Source of the DNA: Ceratodon purpureus
Lineage: Eukaryota > Streptophyta > Bryopsida > Pseudoditrichales > Ditrichaceae
Direction of reading: 5' to 3'
Assembly: GCA_014871385.1 (NCBI GenBank)
Contig: CM026432.1
Location: forward strand, 3,312,150 to 3,376,149
Length of the DNA: 64,000 bases
Of this stretch, positions 37,624-49,705 are shown in pieces. Both the position numbers and the translations under genes were made by a program. The stretch's first letter is position 1; each line of letters opens with the position of its first letter. Below the pieces are notes generated by a model that was given only the letters and a program-made list of their open reading frames with translations, searched no databases and had not been told where the DNA came from.

Positions 37624-39484
37624 TTAAAATGGCATTGAAGTAAATTAATAAGGAACATCTAGAGTCTGTTGCATAGGTATCATATAATGTAATATGTTTG
37701 TAGAGGAACTGATGGTCTTCTCCTCTTCAATAAAACTTAGGTACTACTAAACTCAGTAAATGAGGAATTCAATAAGTTATCATTTTGTTGCTTTATTTGT
37801 ACATGTGGCATTTTTTGATAGACTTAGATTAGTATATAATGTGATAATTTCCCTCGTGAATACAATAATTTGTGACATTCTCATAAATAATCTATAAATG
37901 GTTGTTGTTGAACGTCCAATTACCTTATTTCTTTTTGAAGATATCAAATTTAAAACGATGCAAGAGATCCAAATGGTGTGCTCAATTCATAAGATCCAAT
38001 TAAAGTTACATAAAAAATTGGATATTAAACTTCCAAAAATGAAAGTGGTCAAACGCAACCATGACTTAAACAACGCAACTTCCTTCCAATCTTCCATATC
38101 ACAAACAAAGTCAAACATGATTTGTACTTAGACTACTGCACCTTTTGTAAATAAAAATGAGTTATTGCTATATTGCATAGAACAAAAATTTGCACATTAA
38201 ATTAAATTAAGGGAAATTTGAAACATTCATCAACATCGAATAACATGAACTTATAGATCATACAAAAAAGTGCATTATTATGAACAAATTAAAACAAGAT
38301 AAAAAACTTCCAAACAACCACTACACAATACATGTTTTAGAAATATGAATACTTAATATGTTATCAAGTAAACATAATCTTTCTGCATTCTCTATATACG
38401 TACTTAAAGTTTGCAAGATTTCATATTAAAAATTTTCATTCAAGGAAGATACTTTTATAATTCTAGAACTCAAAACCTCTAACTTCAAAGGAAAATCAAC
38501 ACCAAACTACGACAACAAAATATTGAAAATCGAAGCTACAATCAATAAAAACCCGACCTTATTAATTCCTAAACGACAGAGAAGTATTTCCACAGTTTTT
38601 TAGTACCTCCAGTGCTATTCTTGCATTTCCCAAAGTGTGACTAATTTGAGAATCACCATAAGCAATTTAACCGTAAGATCTTTGAAAATTGAAAGTAGTC
38701 GGCTACCAAAATATATACCAAATTATGGATTTGGCAAAGCAACGGATTGAAAGATAATAACATGTGAAGTTTGGAAGATTAGTGAATTTCAGAAATACTA
38801 ATAGTGATTTTTGAGTTTGATTGAAAATTGCTACTTTACAAATTCAAAAAAACTTGGCAACTAAAGCTAATTCTCTTCTCTAGTATGTTAAAAACTTAGA
38901 AACATGCACAATATTTTTTAGATTTTTCCGACTTACCAATTTGGAGAAATAGGTTTGACACAAATGTCACTCTGAATTTCATTATTTTCAATATGGCACT
39001 TTTAGGCAAATTCAAAAAAGTTCCTGATAAATCAAAAACGCTGAAGCTATAGATACTGGTTATACAAGCATTTCCAAAAAAAAGAAATGCTAAAAAAAAA
39101 AAAAAACCACAAGAGGAGATCTTCATTTTAGTGCACACTATGCTCAAAGAAAAATTGAAACACTCTCACTGTAAATATACTAACTTCACTGTAAAAACAC
39201 AAGTCCAACCTATAATCCTTCCTTTTCCTAAAATCAGGGTTTAGTCTTTTTCACTACACTTTCAGCATACTCTTATTACCAACTTGATTTTAAACATATT
39301 ACAAAAATTACTCAAATCTGAATCATTTAAATCATTTTACTAGGTTTTATACTTTTATCGCAACCCAAAACTGATTTCTTCATCCTTAAGGAGATGAACT
39401 ACATACCCTCGCGGCACAACTGACATAATTTTCCATCTCCCATACACCCTCGCAGCGCTGGCATTATTCTACATCTCCCATACA
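37624..39484. other. AT-rich gene-free DNA left of the palindrome
   Basis: No gene, RNA or clear repeat is seen. Homology between the palindrome arms stops at about 39,485. Confidence 0.5.
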
Positions 39485-39939
39485 CTTTATACGAAGACAA
39501 CAACACACGAAAAGTGCGACAAATGATGATACAAGAACATAATCTTCATCACGCAACATCTGCTTCGCGCTACACTTAAATAACTCTTCAAGTGAGTGAA
39601 GAGATCTATCATGCGTAGTTGCAATTTGCTGCAGTAGGTGCACAATGCCAGCATACATCGACGAAAAGGACAACGAATGAAGAAATGACCGCACATGGAA
39701 ATCAGAACTTGTTTGTGAAGTATTCAACCCAGAAACCAGCTGAGAATACAATGAGTACTCCAGAAGTACGCAAACAGCATCTTCATATATTTCCAGAAAG
39801 CTGTACATGACCCCGAGACACCATTTACATCACCATTATATATATATACCCCGCCAAACTACACCCGAGCAAGCTACAACAATCAAGTCTAGCGTCTCTC
39901 TCGGCAGAGTTGCGTCCCTCGGCCCGTGCTCTACTCAGT

Positions 39940-40410
39940 CTAGTTCGTGAACTTGGACTCGTCAATCTCGCGTCCAGCAGCCTCGGCTGCCTCTCCGCCA
40001 GACATCTCGTTCGTGGCCGAGCCTCCCTTCTTGCCCATCTCCACGTACCCCTCGTGCCCCAGCTGCTCCGCGCGGGCCTGGCCTCCCTTGCTCCGCCCTG
40101 CATTGCACGTGATCATCAATATCAATCACTTACTACTCAGCCTCTGAAAGCACGACCATATGATCTACTGCTGCAGCTGCCATCGACAGGTTCTTCTCAA
40201 ACGTAGACACATCAACTCCTGTGACCACACTGCGGGGCTCAATGCAGAAAAAGAACAAGAGACGATCGAGACCTCGCAGAATACATGACATGACTTACCC
40301 TCCGCGAGGTGCTGCTGGGCCTCCAGGCTCTTGCCTCCGGTTCCTCCCGGCACCACCGTCTCGCCGGCAGCGGCGCGGGCGTCCAAGTCCTGGGTGTCCT
40401 TGCCCGTCAT
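39940..40410 (-). CDS. Group 1 (Em-type) LEA protein, copy LEA3
   Basis: Minus-strand exons 40,410-40,299 and 40,097-39,940 with a 201-bp intron give 89 residues. It has the single group 1 motif at 42-61 and the outer-type signature SATNEM and AAEAAG. The protein ends KFTN: where LEA2 and LEA6 have a final Gln codon, a 9-base replacement brings the stop one codon earlier, a harmless-looking change at the disordered C-terminus. Exon 1 is identical to that of its mirror partner LEA6. It lies in the diverged outer part of the left arm, 2 kb downstream of LEA4 on the same strand, with its own promoter. Confidence 0.92.
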
Positions 40411-40568
40411 TGTCGCTCCTGAGATGGGAATGTGTAGCTGACACTGACAAACCTCCGACCGGGAAAACTAACAATATTTCAAGTATGCAGTCGAGGGTAG
40501 CGCAATCAGAAGAAACAGATGATATGGAGCTCGATGCGATGTGCTTGGAATGCTCGGGGAAGGGGCCG

Positions 40569-40664
40569 CTTATATAGCCAAGTCGGGCGCTCTATTCGCC
40601 CAGAATTCTTCATTCATCCGCCCCAGGCCTTCTCTTCGTGCAGACACGAGACATTGCCAAGTGG
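40569..40664 (-). promoter_or_regulatory. LEA3 core promoter
   Basis: On the minus strand, TATATAAG (40,576-40,569) and upstream CCACTTGGCAA (40,664-40,654) match the LEA2-type arrangement. Confidence 0.6.
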
Positions 40665-40669
40665 TGGAG

Positions 40670-42372
40670 GCTGAGTTGCGACCTCCAAAGCGCGGGAGCA
40701 GCCCTCGATCCCACGCCCCAGTCGTCCCACATGTCATGCTTTACCAGGTGTTTGCATAAACTGGGTTGATTAGTAGCAGCACCCTTTACTGCTGCATCAT
40801 AATGTGGCCTTGCCATGGCCGCTGCCAAGAGAGCCATTTGTCTTGGACGACATGGAGCTGCAACTGTCACGCCGCTCGCACGATGCTGTAAATATGGACA
40901 TGCCCAGCAGCTATACACTTGGCGAAGATCACAGGGACCAACGCGGGGGCCGTTTAATTCTGGAAATCGGCGGCAGTCGATCTGTGTGCTGCAGTGATTC
41001 ACCAAGATCGGATCCTGGATCGACATGTTGTCGACAGGATTGGCAGGCTGACCACAACTAGTAGTCCATTGAAGTACCAGTATGCGTCCGTAGAATAGCT
41101 TAATCTGATGTAATTTATGGTATAGCTCGGAGAGTTGTACTCCGAGTTTCTGTTGTCTCCTCGCTGCCTCAGTGAAATTAAGGAGCGTTCATTTGTATGG
41201 CAGAAAGTAATGAGCAAGTAAATAGATGATGGTCGACTTGACTAAGAGTGATATCAGCGTGGCATGGCATAGCGGCCATACACTGACCGTGGCATAGAAG
41301 CTGGACGGCTTCGACGAGGTCCGGCGAGATCCGACCACAGTGTTTGTTTTGTCGATATGGTCGTGAGCAACGTCGGCCCGGGACGTAGTCGATGAAATGG
41401 AACCCAGAGGTATGATTTAATACGGTTTACTGCAGCAGCAATCTGGACGATGTATGGCGTAATGAGTTGCAGGTCACGAACGAGGTCAATAGCTCCCTGT
41501 CCCAGCAAGCAATATTAACCATTCTATTACCCTTCATCGTAGAAGAAGAAATCTCTTCTTTTTCCATTCGGCACAAATTATCAGGGCCTAAATACCAATC
41601 TGACGAAGCTCATCAGCATGTCTGTCTAGTATTCAATGCCAAATGTACAGTCGGAGTTTTCTCCGTTTCTCTGAAAGCAGGGTTCGAAAGACTTCATTGC
41701 GTAGAAAACTGCTAGAAAGCCGCTAGACATGTGAGAATGCAACGTGTAGACAAACACTGGAAATTCCTCCGTGAGTAAAAAGCCTGACGATTGCATATAT
41801 AGTCTGAACAAGCCACAAAACACATGTTTCAGTGTACATTGCAACCGTCCTGCTAGGGCAGTAGAGCTTCTGTTTCTGTCTACGGAGATCAAATCCCCAA
41901 TGCTAGATCTATTAACGGCGCAAGCTCAGACAACTTAGTGCTCGAAACGAATTAAACTACAAAATGTCTGCTGAACCGTCTTAAACTTGGAGCTGGCTTT
42001 TACACCGACATCGAAAACCGTTCAACGTCACCTGAACTTCACCATACAAATCAACTGCGCAGCTATTACAATACACTAGTCTATCATACCAATGCCGCTC
42101 ACAAACAGCGGACACATTCAACAGCCAATCCACAGCTCATATCCAAACCAATGTGTGCATCGAGACGAACCGATTCAAGTGAGGCGAAAATCGTAAGATT
42201 TCATATATACATCACAACGTCCATGTACAAAACATATCTTCATCGTCACTCCTTCCACCTCGAACTATCCAGTCTATCCTCCAACAACACTCAGTGCACA
42301 CTATCATGTCGACTCAACACATCAGCTTTCACTGATATTATGATCGCCATATTGCGAGCACATCCGCCCACT
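40670..42372. other. Left-arm spacer between LEA3 and LEA4
   Basis: This holds the conserved LEA2-type upstream block (to about 41,080) and then a faster-changing spacer. Compared with the right arm it shows many substitutions and indels around 41.2-42.2 kb. No gene. Confidence 0.65.
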
Positions 42373-42849
42373 CTACTCGTTGGTGAACTTGGACTCGTCA
42401 ATCTCGCGTCCAGCAGCATCGGCTGCCTCTCCGCCAGACATCTCGCTCGTGGCAGAGCCTCCCTTCTTGCCCATCTCCACGTACCCATCGTGTCCCAGCT
42501 GCTCGGCGCGGGCCTGCCCTCCCCTGCTCCGCCCTGCATTGCAATTTGCAGATGATCATCACCAAGACGGACGTACCGTCAAAACAAGACTTCAGCTTGT
42601 GAAAAGTTCACCACGGGTGCTGCCATGATCGACAAGTTCAAATGTAGACACACTGCCATTCCTCACCACATAAACACATCCACATGCGGAGAGCAGAACA
42701 GATATGAAACAAAGAGCACAAGATCGATATGGCTTACCCTCCGCGAGGTGTTGCTGGGCCTCCAGGCTCTTGCCTCCGGTTCCTCCCGGCACCACCGTCT
42801 CGCCGGCGGCGGCGCGGGCGTCCAAGTCCTGGGTGTCCTTGCCCGTCAT
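42373..42849 (-). CDS. Group 1 (Em-type) LEA protein, copy LEA4
   Basis: Minus-strand exons 42,849-42,738 and 42,533-42,373 with a 204-bp intron give 90 residues, identical in protein sequence to LEA5. The group 1 motif reads [20 protein letters not shown], with Asp in place of the Glu found in copies 1, 2, 3 and 6. The end is KFTNE, the inner type. Exon 1 differs from the mirror gene by one silent base (A at 42,775, T-equivalent at 53,252). That base marks the edge of the near-identical palindrome plateau. The gene is read outwards from the palindrome centre, head-to-head with LEA5 across about 10.3 kb. Confidence 0.93.
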
Positions 42850-43016
42850 TGTCGCTCCGGAGATGGGAAAGCGCAGCTGTTTCTCAACAGATTACTTCGA
42901 GTCACTGAGAAGTTAGAACTATCAAACTGTATGCAGAACTGAGGATGCTATGAACTTGCAGATCAATATGCAGACAAGTTTGGATGCGATGCTGCAAAAT
43001 GCGTGGGGCGGGGCCT

Positions 43017-43087
43017 TCTTATAGCCGGAGGAATTCCTGAATCATCCACATCCATTCGCCATTCGGAAACAGAAGGTTGCCAAGTGG
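43017..43087 (-). promoter_or_regulatory. LEA4 core promoter
   Basis: TATAAGA on the minus strand (43,023-43,017) and CCACTTGGCAA (43,087-43,077), as in LEA1. The block is identical to that of LEA5. Confidence 0.6.
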
Positions 43088-43405
43088 AAATCTGTGAGGG
43101 GGCAGACCAATATGGGAAACCCGTATTGTTGTTTTGCTAAACTCGCCCCACTTGTCATGCTGCATTCTAAGCTCAGCCCATTAACTAATAACCAGGTGTC
43201 TTAGTGTTCAAGTTGGGGGTAATTGAACGCAGATGGAAGGTACAGTCAGGTCTAGATTGGTTACGAGTTCTAGTGGAAACTTAAGGCAGTGTGTTGGACA
43301 AACTGTCAAATTTTGGAATGCAAGAACTTCCTCAAACTTTGAATGGATGTTGGAATTTCACAATGCATTGGAATGCTAGTGAAGGGTGGGTCTCTTTATT
43401 TTCCC

Positions 43406-43673
43406 CCTACAAGCGTGGCTCGGTAGCCAGGTTCGGTGGAGGCCAATTTTCTGCCCATTTCCGCTTTGGGGCCTTGGGGTCTTTTTTTGGTTTTTAAAAA
43501 ATAAAAAATAAATAAATAAATAAATTATAAAATTTGGGGCCGTAGGCCTCAAATTACCCAATGGAGCCCCCCGAGATCAGTAGGGCCCCATTCAAGGCAA
43601 ATAATAGGGGCAGAGATTTGCCCCCACCCCTCCTATCCCCTCCCGAACCTGGCCTCCGAGCCACGCTCGTAGG
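43406..43673. mobile_element. Small GC-ended MITE, left arm
   Basis: About 268 bp bounded by 30-bp inverted repeats with three mismatches, beginning CCTACAAGCGTGGCTCGG on the left and CCTACGAGCGTGGCTCGG on the right (reverse complement). No coding capacity and no clear target-site duplication. The superfamily is undetermined. The middle contains an (AAAT)n-like tract. Confidence 0.7.
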
Positions 43674-43814
43674 AGGTACTTAGACAGATCCGTAAAGGGT
43701 ATTCTCATATTACAGAATATTTCTCCTTTGCTTGTGAGAAGAAGATTCATGATTACTTATTATAGATAAAGTTTTGTGGATATGCTCTAAATTATTTTCT
43801 TTACCTACTACACT

Positions 43815-44425
43815 ATATTGTCACAAGTAGCTCTTAAATCGGAAGTCCGAGACCTATGAACGTGCACCGCCGAGGTTACCAACTTACCTGGGTGATATTG
43901 TATTTGGAGGTCAAAATAACTTGACTACTATTATGATTGGAAGAAAATTCCAAGAGAATTGAAGAGCCCTCACAAGATTAGGGATACAAATGGTGTAGAG
44001 TGTGTCCCTGCTTTATATACCCGTACCCTTGGTTTAATGCTCTTACTTCTTTAGGGCATCGCCAATGCTCCTTGGATATCATGACTATTGAAGTTGGTGA
44101 TGTGTTTCAAATGGTCTCTTTTTATTTTTGTAAAAATACGCTTACTACTAAAAACATTGACGTACTTGTTAAAATGCATTGGACTTTTCTTCCTATCAAT
44201 GGCTCCTTTGCCTACTAAATGCCTCTTAAACCGGTAGTCCCCGCATCAATGCTGAGGTTACCTCACTCTTTCCAAATTCGGAGTCAAAAAATCTTGACTA
44301 CTATTGTGATTCGTCAGAGCTCTGAGAGAGGTGGAGAGACCACATAAGATTAAAGTTCCAAATGGTGCAGAGTCTGTCCTCGCTTTATATATCCGGACTC
44401 TCAATTTAATATAACTTCAGATGTC
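43815..44425 (+). repeat. Diverged direct repeat, two units of roughly 200 bp
   Basis: Units near 43,820-44,035 and 44,225-44,420 share TTAAA(T/C)CGG(A/T)AGTCC, GAGGTTACC, CTTGACTACTATT(A/G)TGATT, AAATGGTG(T/C)AGAGT and a CTTTATATA(C/T)CCG TATA-like end. They are ordered copies of one sequence about 400 bases apart. A mirror copy lies in the right arm (51,602-52,212). Confidence 0.6.
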
Positions 44426-44912
44426 CTTCTTCATAGCATTTTCCGCTTCCTTTAAACAAATTATGAATATTTTTTTATTTATATGCTAGTCTTAGAAAAA
44501 AAATCCTTTGAGACCTTTCTTCACGAGGTGATACAATTTGACTTGATCCAAGGTCCAATATCATCTTCGGAAATGTGCAAGTCTTTGGTCTTCAATATAA
44601 TAGCATCCACTTCCATAATCTTCTCAAACTAAATCACTACATGATCCTTTAAGTGCCAAAAATTATTATTAGTTAGGAATATGAGTAGTATGATATCTAT
44701 AATATTCTAAAATTTATGTAAGAAATTTAAGCATACAATATTACAAATTAATCTTGAAAAATGAGGTGGACAAATTAATTGCATACCCTAGTCCAAAAGG
44801 TAGCTTCATTTACTCAATTACAAAGAATTGAATTTAAGATAGGTGACGTTGGAAATTTACATCCTTAACTACTCTCTTAAACCATGTCTCACCACTTTTC
44901 ATTGTGCTTTAA

Positions 44913-45740
44913 CCCCTCTAAAGCATGAACTCAACAACAACGGGTTGATTAGGGTCCAATCTTGGCCCGCATAAGTTGATTTTAATAGGATGATGTAATT
45001 TTGGTTATGTATTATCATATCTTTTTAACCAGACCATTCATGCTTCAAAATTCTTCATACTTTAGAAGATATTTACAGTCACAGTTTGAGAACACTATTT
45101 GGACATACTAAAATCTGCCCAAAACTACAGTATATGCTCAAAATGTGCCCAAAATCAATTAGATCATAGAAACTTGAAAAATTCACTAAAAATTGAGATC
45201 TTACCTTTTTTCAAGTTTTGTTCTTTGTACATGTAAATAAAATTTGAAGGCATGATCTCACAGCTCGGATTTCCAATCCAATATTTCTCGGTATGCCTTT
45301 TTTACTATCAAAGACCGGCCTTCATTTTTTGGATTTCATGATACCTCCATGTGAAAAAATCTTTAGACTCTATAGGTCGTACGAGGAAGAAAAGTAAATG
45401 GACGTATTCCTAAGCCACCTAGAAACAAGAATTTGAAGAGCCTCACATCAAATTTACTATTGAAATTGGTTTTCTTGGCTCACGAAACACTTCAAATCCA
45501 TTTTGCAACGAGGAAAAAAAAACTTTTTTTTTTTTTTTTCTAACTTTGAACATTACGATTTCACAAGCGGTAAGGAATTTGAATCTAAGATTTGGAGTCC
45601 ATATAAATGTACAAGTAAGGTAATAGATCCTACATTCATATTCCCTCAAAATACATCAAAACTTGAAAACTTTCACCTTGTGTTGAAAGAGTCTAATTTT
45701 GAAGGTTTTGGGCAATTTTGAGGCCTTTCAACTTTAGGGA
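44913..45740. mobile_element. TTAA-flanked TIR element, left arm
   Basis: Bounded by TTAA on both sides (44,909-44,912 and 45,741-45,744), with inverted ends CCCCTCTAAAG and TCCCTAAAG. Its right half resembles the element at 36,692-37,619. Length 828 bp and no transposase frame. Probably the same piggyBac-like family. Confidence 0.6.
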
Positions 45741-46321
45741 TTAAAGATACCTTAGCTATTGCAATAAGTTGAAATTTCTAAAGAGAAATCTAAATGTTTT
45801 TTAATTAAGGACCTTTCTTTTATTGTCTTGTATCCTCCTTCATATAGCAACAAGTGTCTCATAGTGAGATGGTTAAAAAGGAGAACCTTGGTGAGGAGGT
45901 TTTCTATATTAAATTTTTTGTTCTATGACCGCCTTGAATATGTTTCAAAGGGCATCTATTGTCTTTAATACTTATTTTAATAATGTGGTCAACAAATCTT
46001 ATTCTCCAAGGTATATTGAATAATGAGCTCTTGTTGACACCTAGAAAACACATTCTATTGCATTATATATGTTCATTTTTATCCGATGTAGGCGCCCACC
46101 ACTATGTTGTACCTTCTTGTTAGCATGCACTTTATTCAAATATATTATGACTTCTTTCTATGCATAGAAGCTAAATGTGCAATATAAATTAAATTAGATC
46201 GAACAATGAAAGTGCAATCTAATGAGAATTTAAGAAACTTCTTTTAACACTCAAGTTTCATCACCTCCTTGGATGCAATTTCTTCAAGTCAAAAAATATC
46301 TTCTTCCACTTGTAAAAATCA

Positions 46322-46555
46322 TTAAAAAAATTGAGGAGATGAAGGGAAATTTCTCATATCCATAATCCTACAACATAAATCTTCATTCAAGATTTTATCA
46401 TCACCTGGTATAAGAATTCCATCAATAGAAGCCTTGATTGTTCCAGAAAATTGGAATTGAGAGCTCTTGTTATCAAATGGAACAAATACAATGCTAGATG
46501 AATGGTTTTCAACCCGCTTTGCATTCTTCAAAACACACCTATAAAATATAATCAT
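46322..46555 (-). CDS. Unrecognised 77-residue open frame, left arm
   Basis: An ATG-started frame (MIIFYRCVLKNAKRVENH..., ending FPSSPQFF) of protein-like composition is repeated exactly in the right arm. No family is recognised. The phrase SGTIKASIDGILIPGDDK suggests a folded beta-rich piece. It may be one exon of a decayed gene or a transposon product. Identity between the arms reflects the recent homogenisation and says nothing about selection. Confidence 0.3.
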   Translation of the reverse strand: MIIFYRCVLKNAKRVENHSSSIVFVPFDNKSSQFQFSGTIKASIDGILIPGDDKILNEDLCCRIMDMRNFPSSPQFF

Positions 46556-47054
46556 TATTGGTATTTAGTTATTATACATGTATAAATCAACAACTTCATA
46601 ACTTTATTCTAATTTACAAAAGTAATCTTGAAGATGAAACAAAAACTTAGCTTACCTTATACAATGCTCACATAAACTTGGTAAGAGTGGTTTGTTTTTT
46701 GAGTTCTTCACAATTTGCCCCTTGAAATAATTCTTGTGCCGTGCTTGTACATGTCAAATTGTAATGCTTACAACCTAAAAAGACATCAGGAGGCGATTCC
46801 TAGTAAAATCCTTATTTCTACCGTTTGTTGGAACTCAAGTAGGCGGAACACATGTTGACCACATGGTCCTTGATGGGACGCTTTTATGCTGCAAGTTCCT
46901 CCTTTGTTCAACTTCTCTATGTATCTAATCTTCTAGTTTGGCCACCTAGTCTTTTCTATATTCACATCAAGTAATTCAAATTAATAGCATAGTACCATTA
47001 AAATAAAAAAATTAAGAAAATTTATCAATTATATTATTGTTTGATGTGAGCAGG

Positions 47055-47546
47055 ATGACGAGGGCTAAGAAAGACTTACCTACATTGAAGAAGCATTTTG
47101 GCTGCATTCCTTGCAGGAAATGCATCAAATGCTCACTTTAGTAGGCTGAGCATTTGGGATCTAACAATCACAACAAAGGCGTGTTGTGCTATTTGCTAAA
47201 GCACAAAATACCACTTGATGAGGTGAGACAACTTGCTTTTGAAACTATCATCTCTAGATCTTCTGATGAAGATTTGATCGATGTTTTTCGATCTCGTAGT
47301 GTGCCTATACCACTGTCTGTTAAACACATTGTATATGTACAACGTGTTAAAAAGACGTTGTTGATCAACCAATATGAAGAACTTAAATGCAATAGTCTTC
47401 TTGTTGAAAACGAAGACATTGTGGGTTTAGTTATATTGGATTTTTTTGACAAAAAAGATAGTGAGAAGCATTTTGACACGCTTTTCAATCTAACTAGGCA
47501 TTTTAGAATTGTAGCTAGATCAAAAAAGAAAAAAAATGAGGGTTGA
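47055..47546 (+). pseudogene. Decayed Cys-rich coding relic, left arm
   Basis: From an ATG at 47,055 one frame begins MTRAKKDLPTLKKHFGCIPC with a Cys cluster (CIPCRKCIKC). It is interrupted, then stays open from 47,154 for about 130 residues (GSNNHNKGVLCYLLKHKIPL to a Lys-rich end). The only in-frame start of the long part is a TTG, so it is not an independent gene. No family recognised; a transposable-element protein is possible. Confidence 0.4.
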
Positions 47547-47599
47547 TGTCATGCAAGGGTCGTGGATTTACAATGGTGTTTTTTATCATTATAGAGGTT

Positions 47600-48430
47600 A
47601 GGGTGGTTTGTGTTTTGAGTTCTATACCAATCTCTCCAGTTGTAACCACATTCTTTGACATTTGTTGATGTACTTCCTCAACTCATCAATGTTATTATCC
47701 TCATCCATATCATCAATATTATGAGCTATTTTCATAGCGTTAAATTCTGTTTTTTAAATCCTCAAATTTAAAATTCTGTGGTATTGAATCCTCAAATACT
47801 GAATCTTGAAATACTGAATCCAGGAATACTGAATTCTTGGTTACTAGCTGCATGGTTAAATCTTTTTTATCATTTTCATTAGCCTGAATTTGATAGAATG
47901 ACTCTTTATCAGAGTTTAGAATTTTAATGCTTGTTTATTATATTTGTTTCGTTTTCTTTGCATATTTTTTAACCTTAGTTTTAGGTATGTCAGATTCAAT
48001 TTTTTCATTTTCTTCCCTACGAAAAAATTATATCTGACATACGTAAAATTAAGGCTAAAAAATATGCAAAGAAAACGAAACAAATATAATAAACAAGCAT
48101 TAAAATTCTAAAATCTGATAAAGAGTCATTCTATCAAATTCAGGCTAATGAAAATGATAAAAAAGATTTAACCATGCAGCTAGTAACCAAGAATTCAGTA
48201 TTCCTGGATTCAGTATTTCAAGATTCAGTATTTGAGGATTCAATACCACAGAATTTTAAATTTGAGGATTTAAAAAACAGAATTTAACGCTATGAAAATA
48301 GCTCATAATATTGATGATATGGATGAGGATAATAACATTGATGAGTTGAGGAAGTACATCAACAAATGTCAAAGAATGTGGTTACAACTGGAGAGATTGG
48401 TATAGAACTCAAAACACAAACCACCCTAAC
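47600..48430. repeat. Palindrome centre with quasi-palindromic core
   Basis: Near the centre the arms stop being identical: mismatches cluster in 47,972-48,000 against 48,027-48,055, with another near 47,910. An unpaired loop of about 16 bases surrounds 48,013. On each arm, read outwards, the DNA looks like decayed coding sequence with a five-residue repeat (phrase DSVFQ/DSVFE, from a 15-bp unit repeated four times, 47,784-47,845 and its mirror). Confidence 0.8.
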
Positions 48431-48480
48431 CTCTATAATGATAAAAAACACCATTGTAAATCCACGACCCTTGCATGACA

Positions 48481-48972
48481 TCAACCCTCATTTTTTTTCT
48501 TTTTTGATCTAGCTACAATTCTAAAATGCCTAGTTAGATTGAAAAGCGTGTCAAAATGCTTCTCACTATCTTTTTTGTCAAAAAAATCCAATATAACTAA
48601 ACCCACAATGTCTTCGTTTTCAACAAGAAGACTATTGCATTTAAGTTCTTCATATTGGTTGATCAACAACGTCTTTTTAACACGTTGTACATATACAATG
48701 TGTTTAACAGACAGTGGTATAGGCACACTACGAGATCGAAAAACATCGATCAAATCTTCATCAGAAGATCTAGAGATGATAGTTTCAAAAGCAAGTTGTC
48801 TCACCTCATCAAGTGGTATTTTGTGCTTTAGCAAATAGCACAACACGCCTTTGTTGTGATTGTTAGATCCCAAATGCTCAGCCTACTAAAGTGAGCATTT
48901 GATGCATTTCCTGCAAGGAATGCAGCCAAAATGCTTCTTCAATGTAGGTAAGTCTTTCTTAGCCCTCGTCAT
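48481..48972 (-). pseudogene. Decayed Cys-rich coding relic, right arm
   Basis: Exact mirror of the relic at 47,055-47,546, identical over its 130-residue open part. Status and doubts are the same. Confidence 0.4.
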
Positions 48973-49471
48973 CCTGCTCACATCAAACAATAATATAATT
49001 GATAAATTTTCTTAATTTTTTTATTTTAATGGTACTATGCTATTAATTTGAATTACTTGATGTGAATATAGAAAAGACTAGGTGGCCAAACTAGAAGATT
49101 AGATACATAGAGAAGTTGAACAAAGGAGGAACTTGCAGCATAAAAGCGTCCCATCAAGGACCATGTGGTCAACATGTGTTCCGCCTACTTGAGTTCCAAC
49201 AAACGGTAGAAATAAGGATTTTACTAGGAATCGCCTCCTGATGTCTTTTTAGGTTGTAAGCATTACAATTTGACATGTACAAGCACGGCACAAGAATTAT
49301 TTCAAGGGGCAAATTGTGAAGAACTCAAAAAACAAACCACTCTTACCAAGTTTATGTGAGCATTGTATAAGGTAAGCTAAGTTTTTGTTTCATCTTCAAG
49401 ATTACTTTTGTAAATTAGAATAAAGTTATGAAGTTGTTGATTTATACATGTATAATAACTAAATACCAATA

Positions 49472-49705
49472 ATGATTATATTTTATAGGTGTGTTTTGAA
49501 GAATGCAAAGCGGGTTGAAAACCATTCATCTAGCATTGTATTTGTTCCATTTGATAACAAGAGCTCTCAATTCCAATTTTCTGGAACAATCAAGGCTTCT
49601 ATTGATGGAATTCTTATACCAGGTGATGATAAAATCTTGAATGAAGATTTATGTTGTAGGATTATGGATATGAGAAATTTCCCTTCATCTCCTCAATTTT
49701 TTTAA
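49472..49705 (+). CDS. Unrecognised 77-residue open frame, right arm
   Basis: Mirror copy of the frame at 46,322-46,555, identical in protein sequence. No recognised family; see that entry. Confidence 0.3.
   Translation: MIIFYRCVLKNAKRVENHSSSIVFVPFDNKSSQFQFSGTIKASIDGILIPGDDKILNEDLCCRIMDMRNFPSSPQFF

Noticed and set aside
40610-41026. A conserved 137-residue frame upstream of LEA3, also present upstream of LEA6
   Set aside because: It is broken or shifted in the third copy upstream of LEA2, begins at weak starts and covers the promoter. Conservation is explained by duplication and promoter constraint.
43500-43525. Regular AAAT repeats in both arms as a possible CRISPR-like or centromeric array
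   Set aside because: They are a simple tract inside a small MITE, with no unique spacers.
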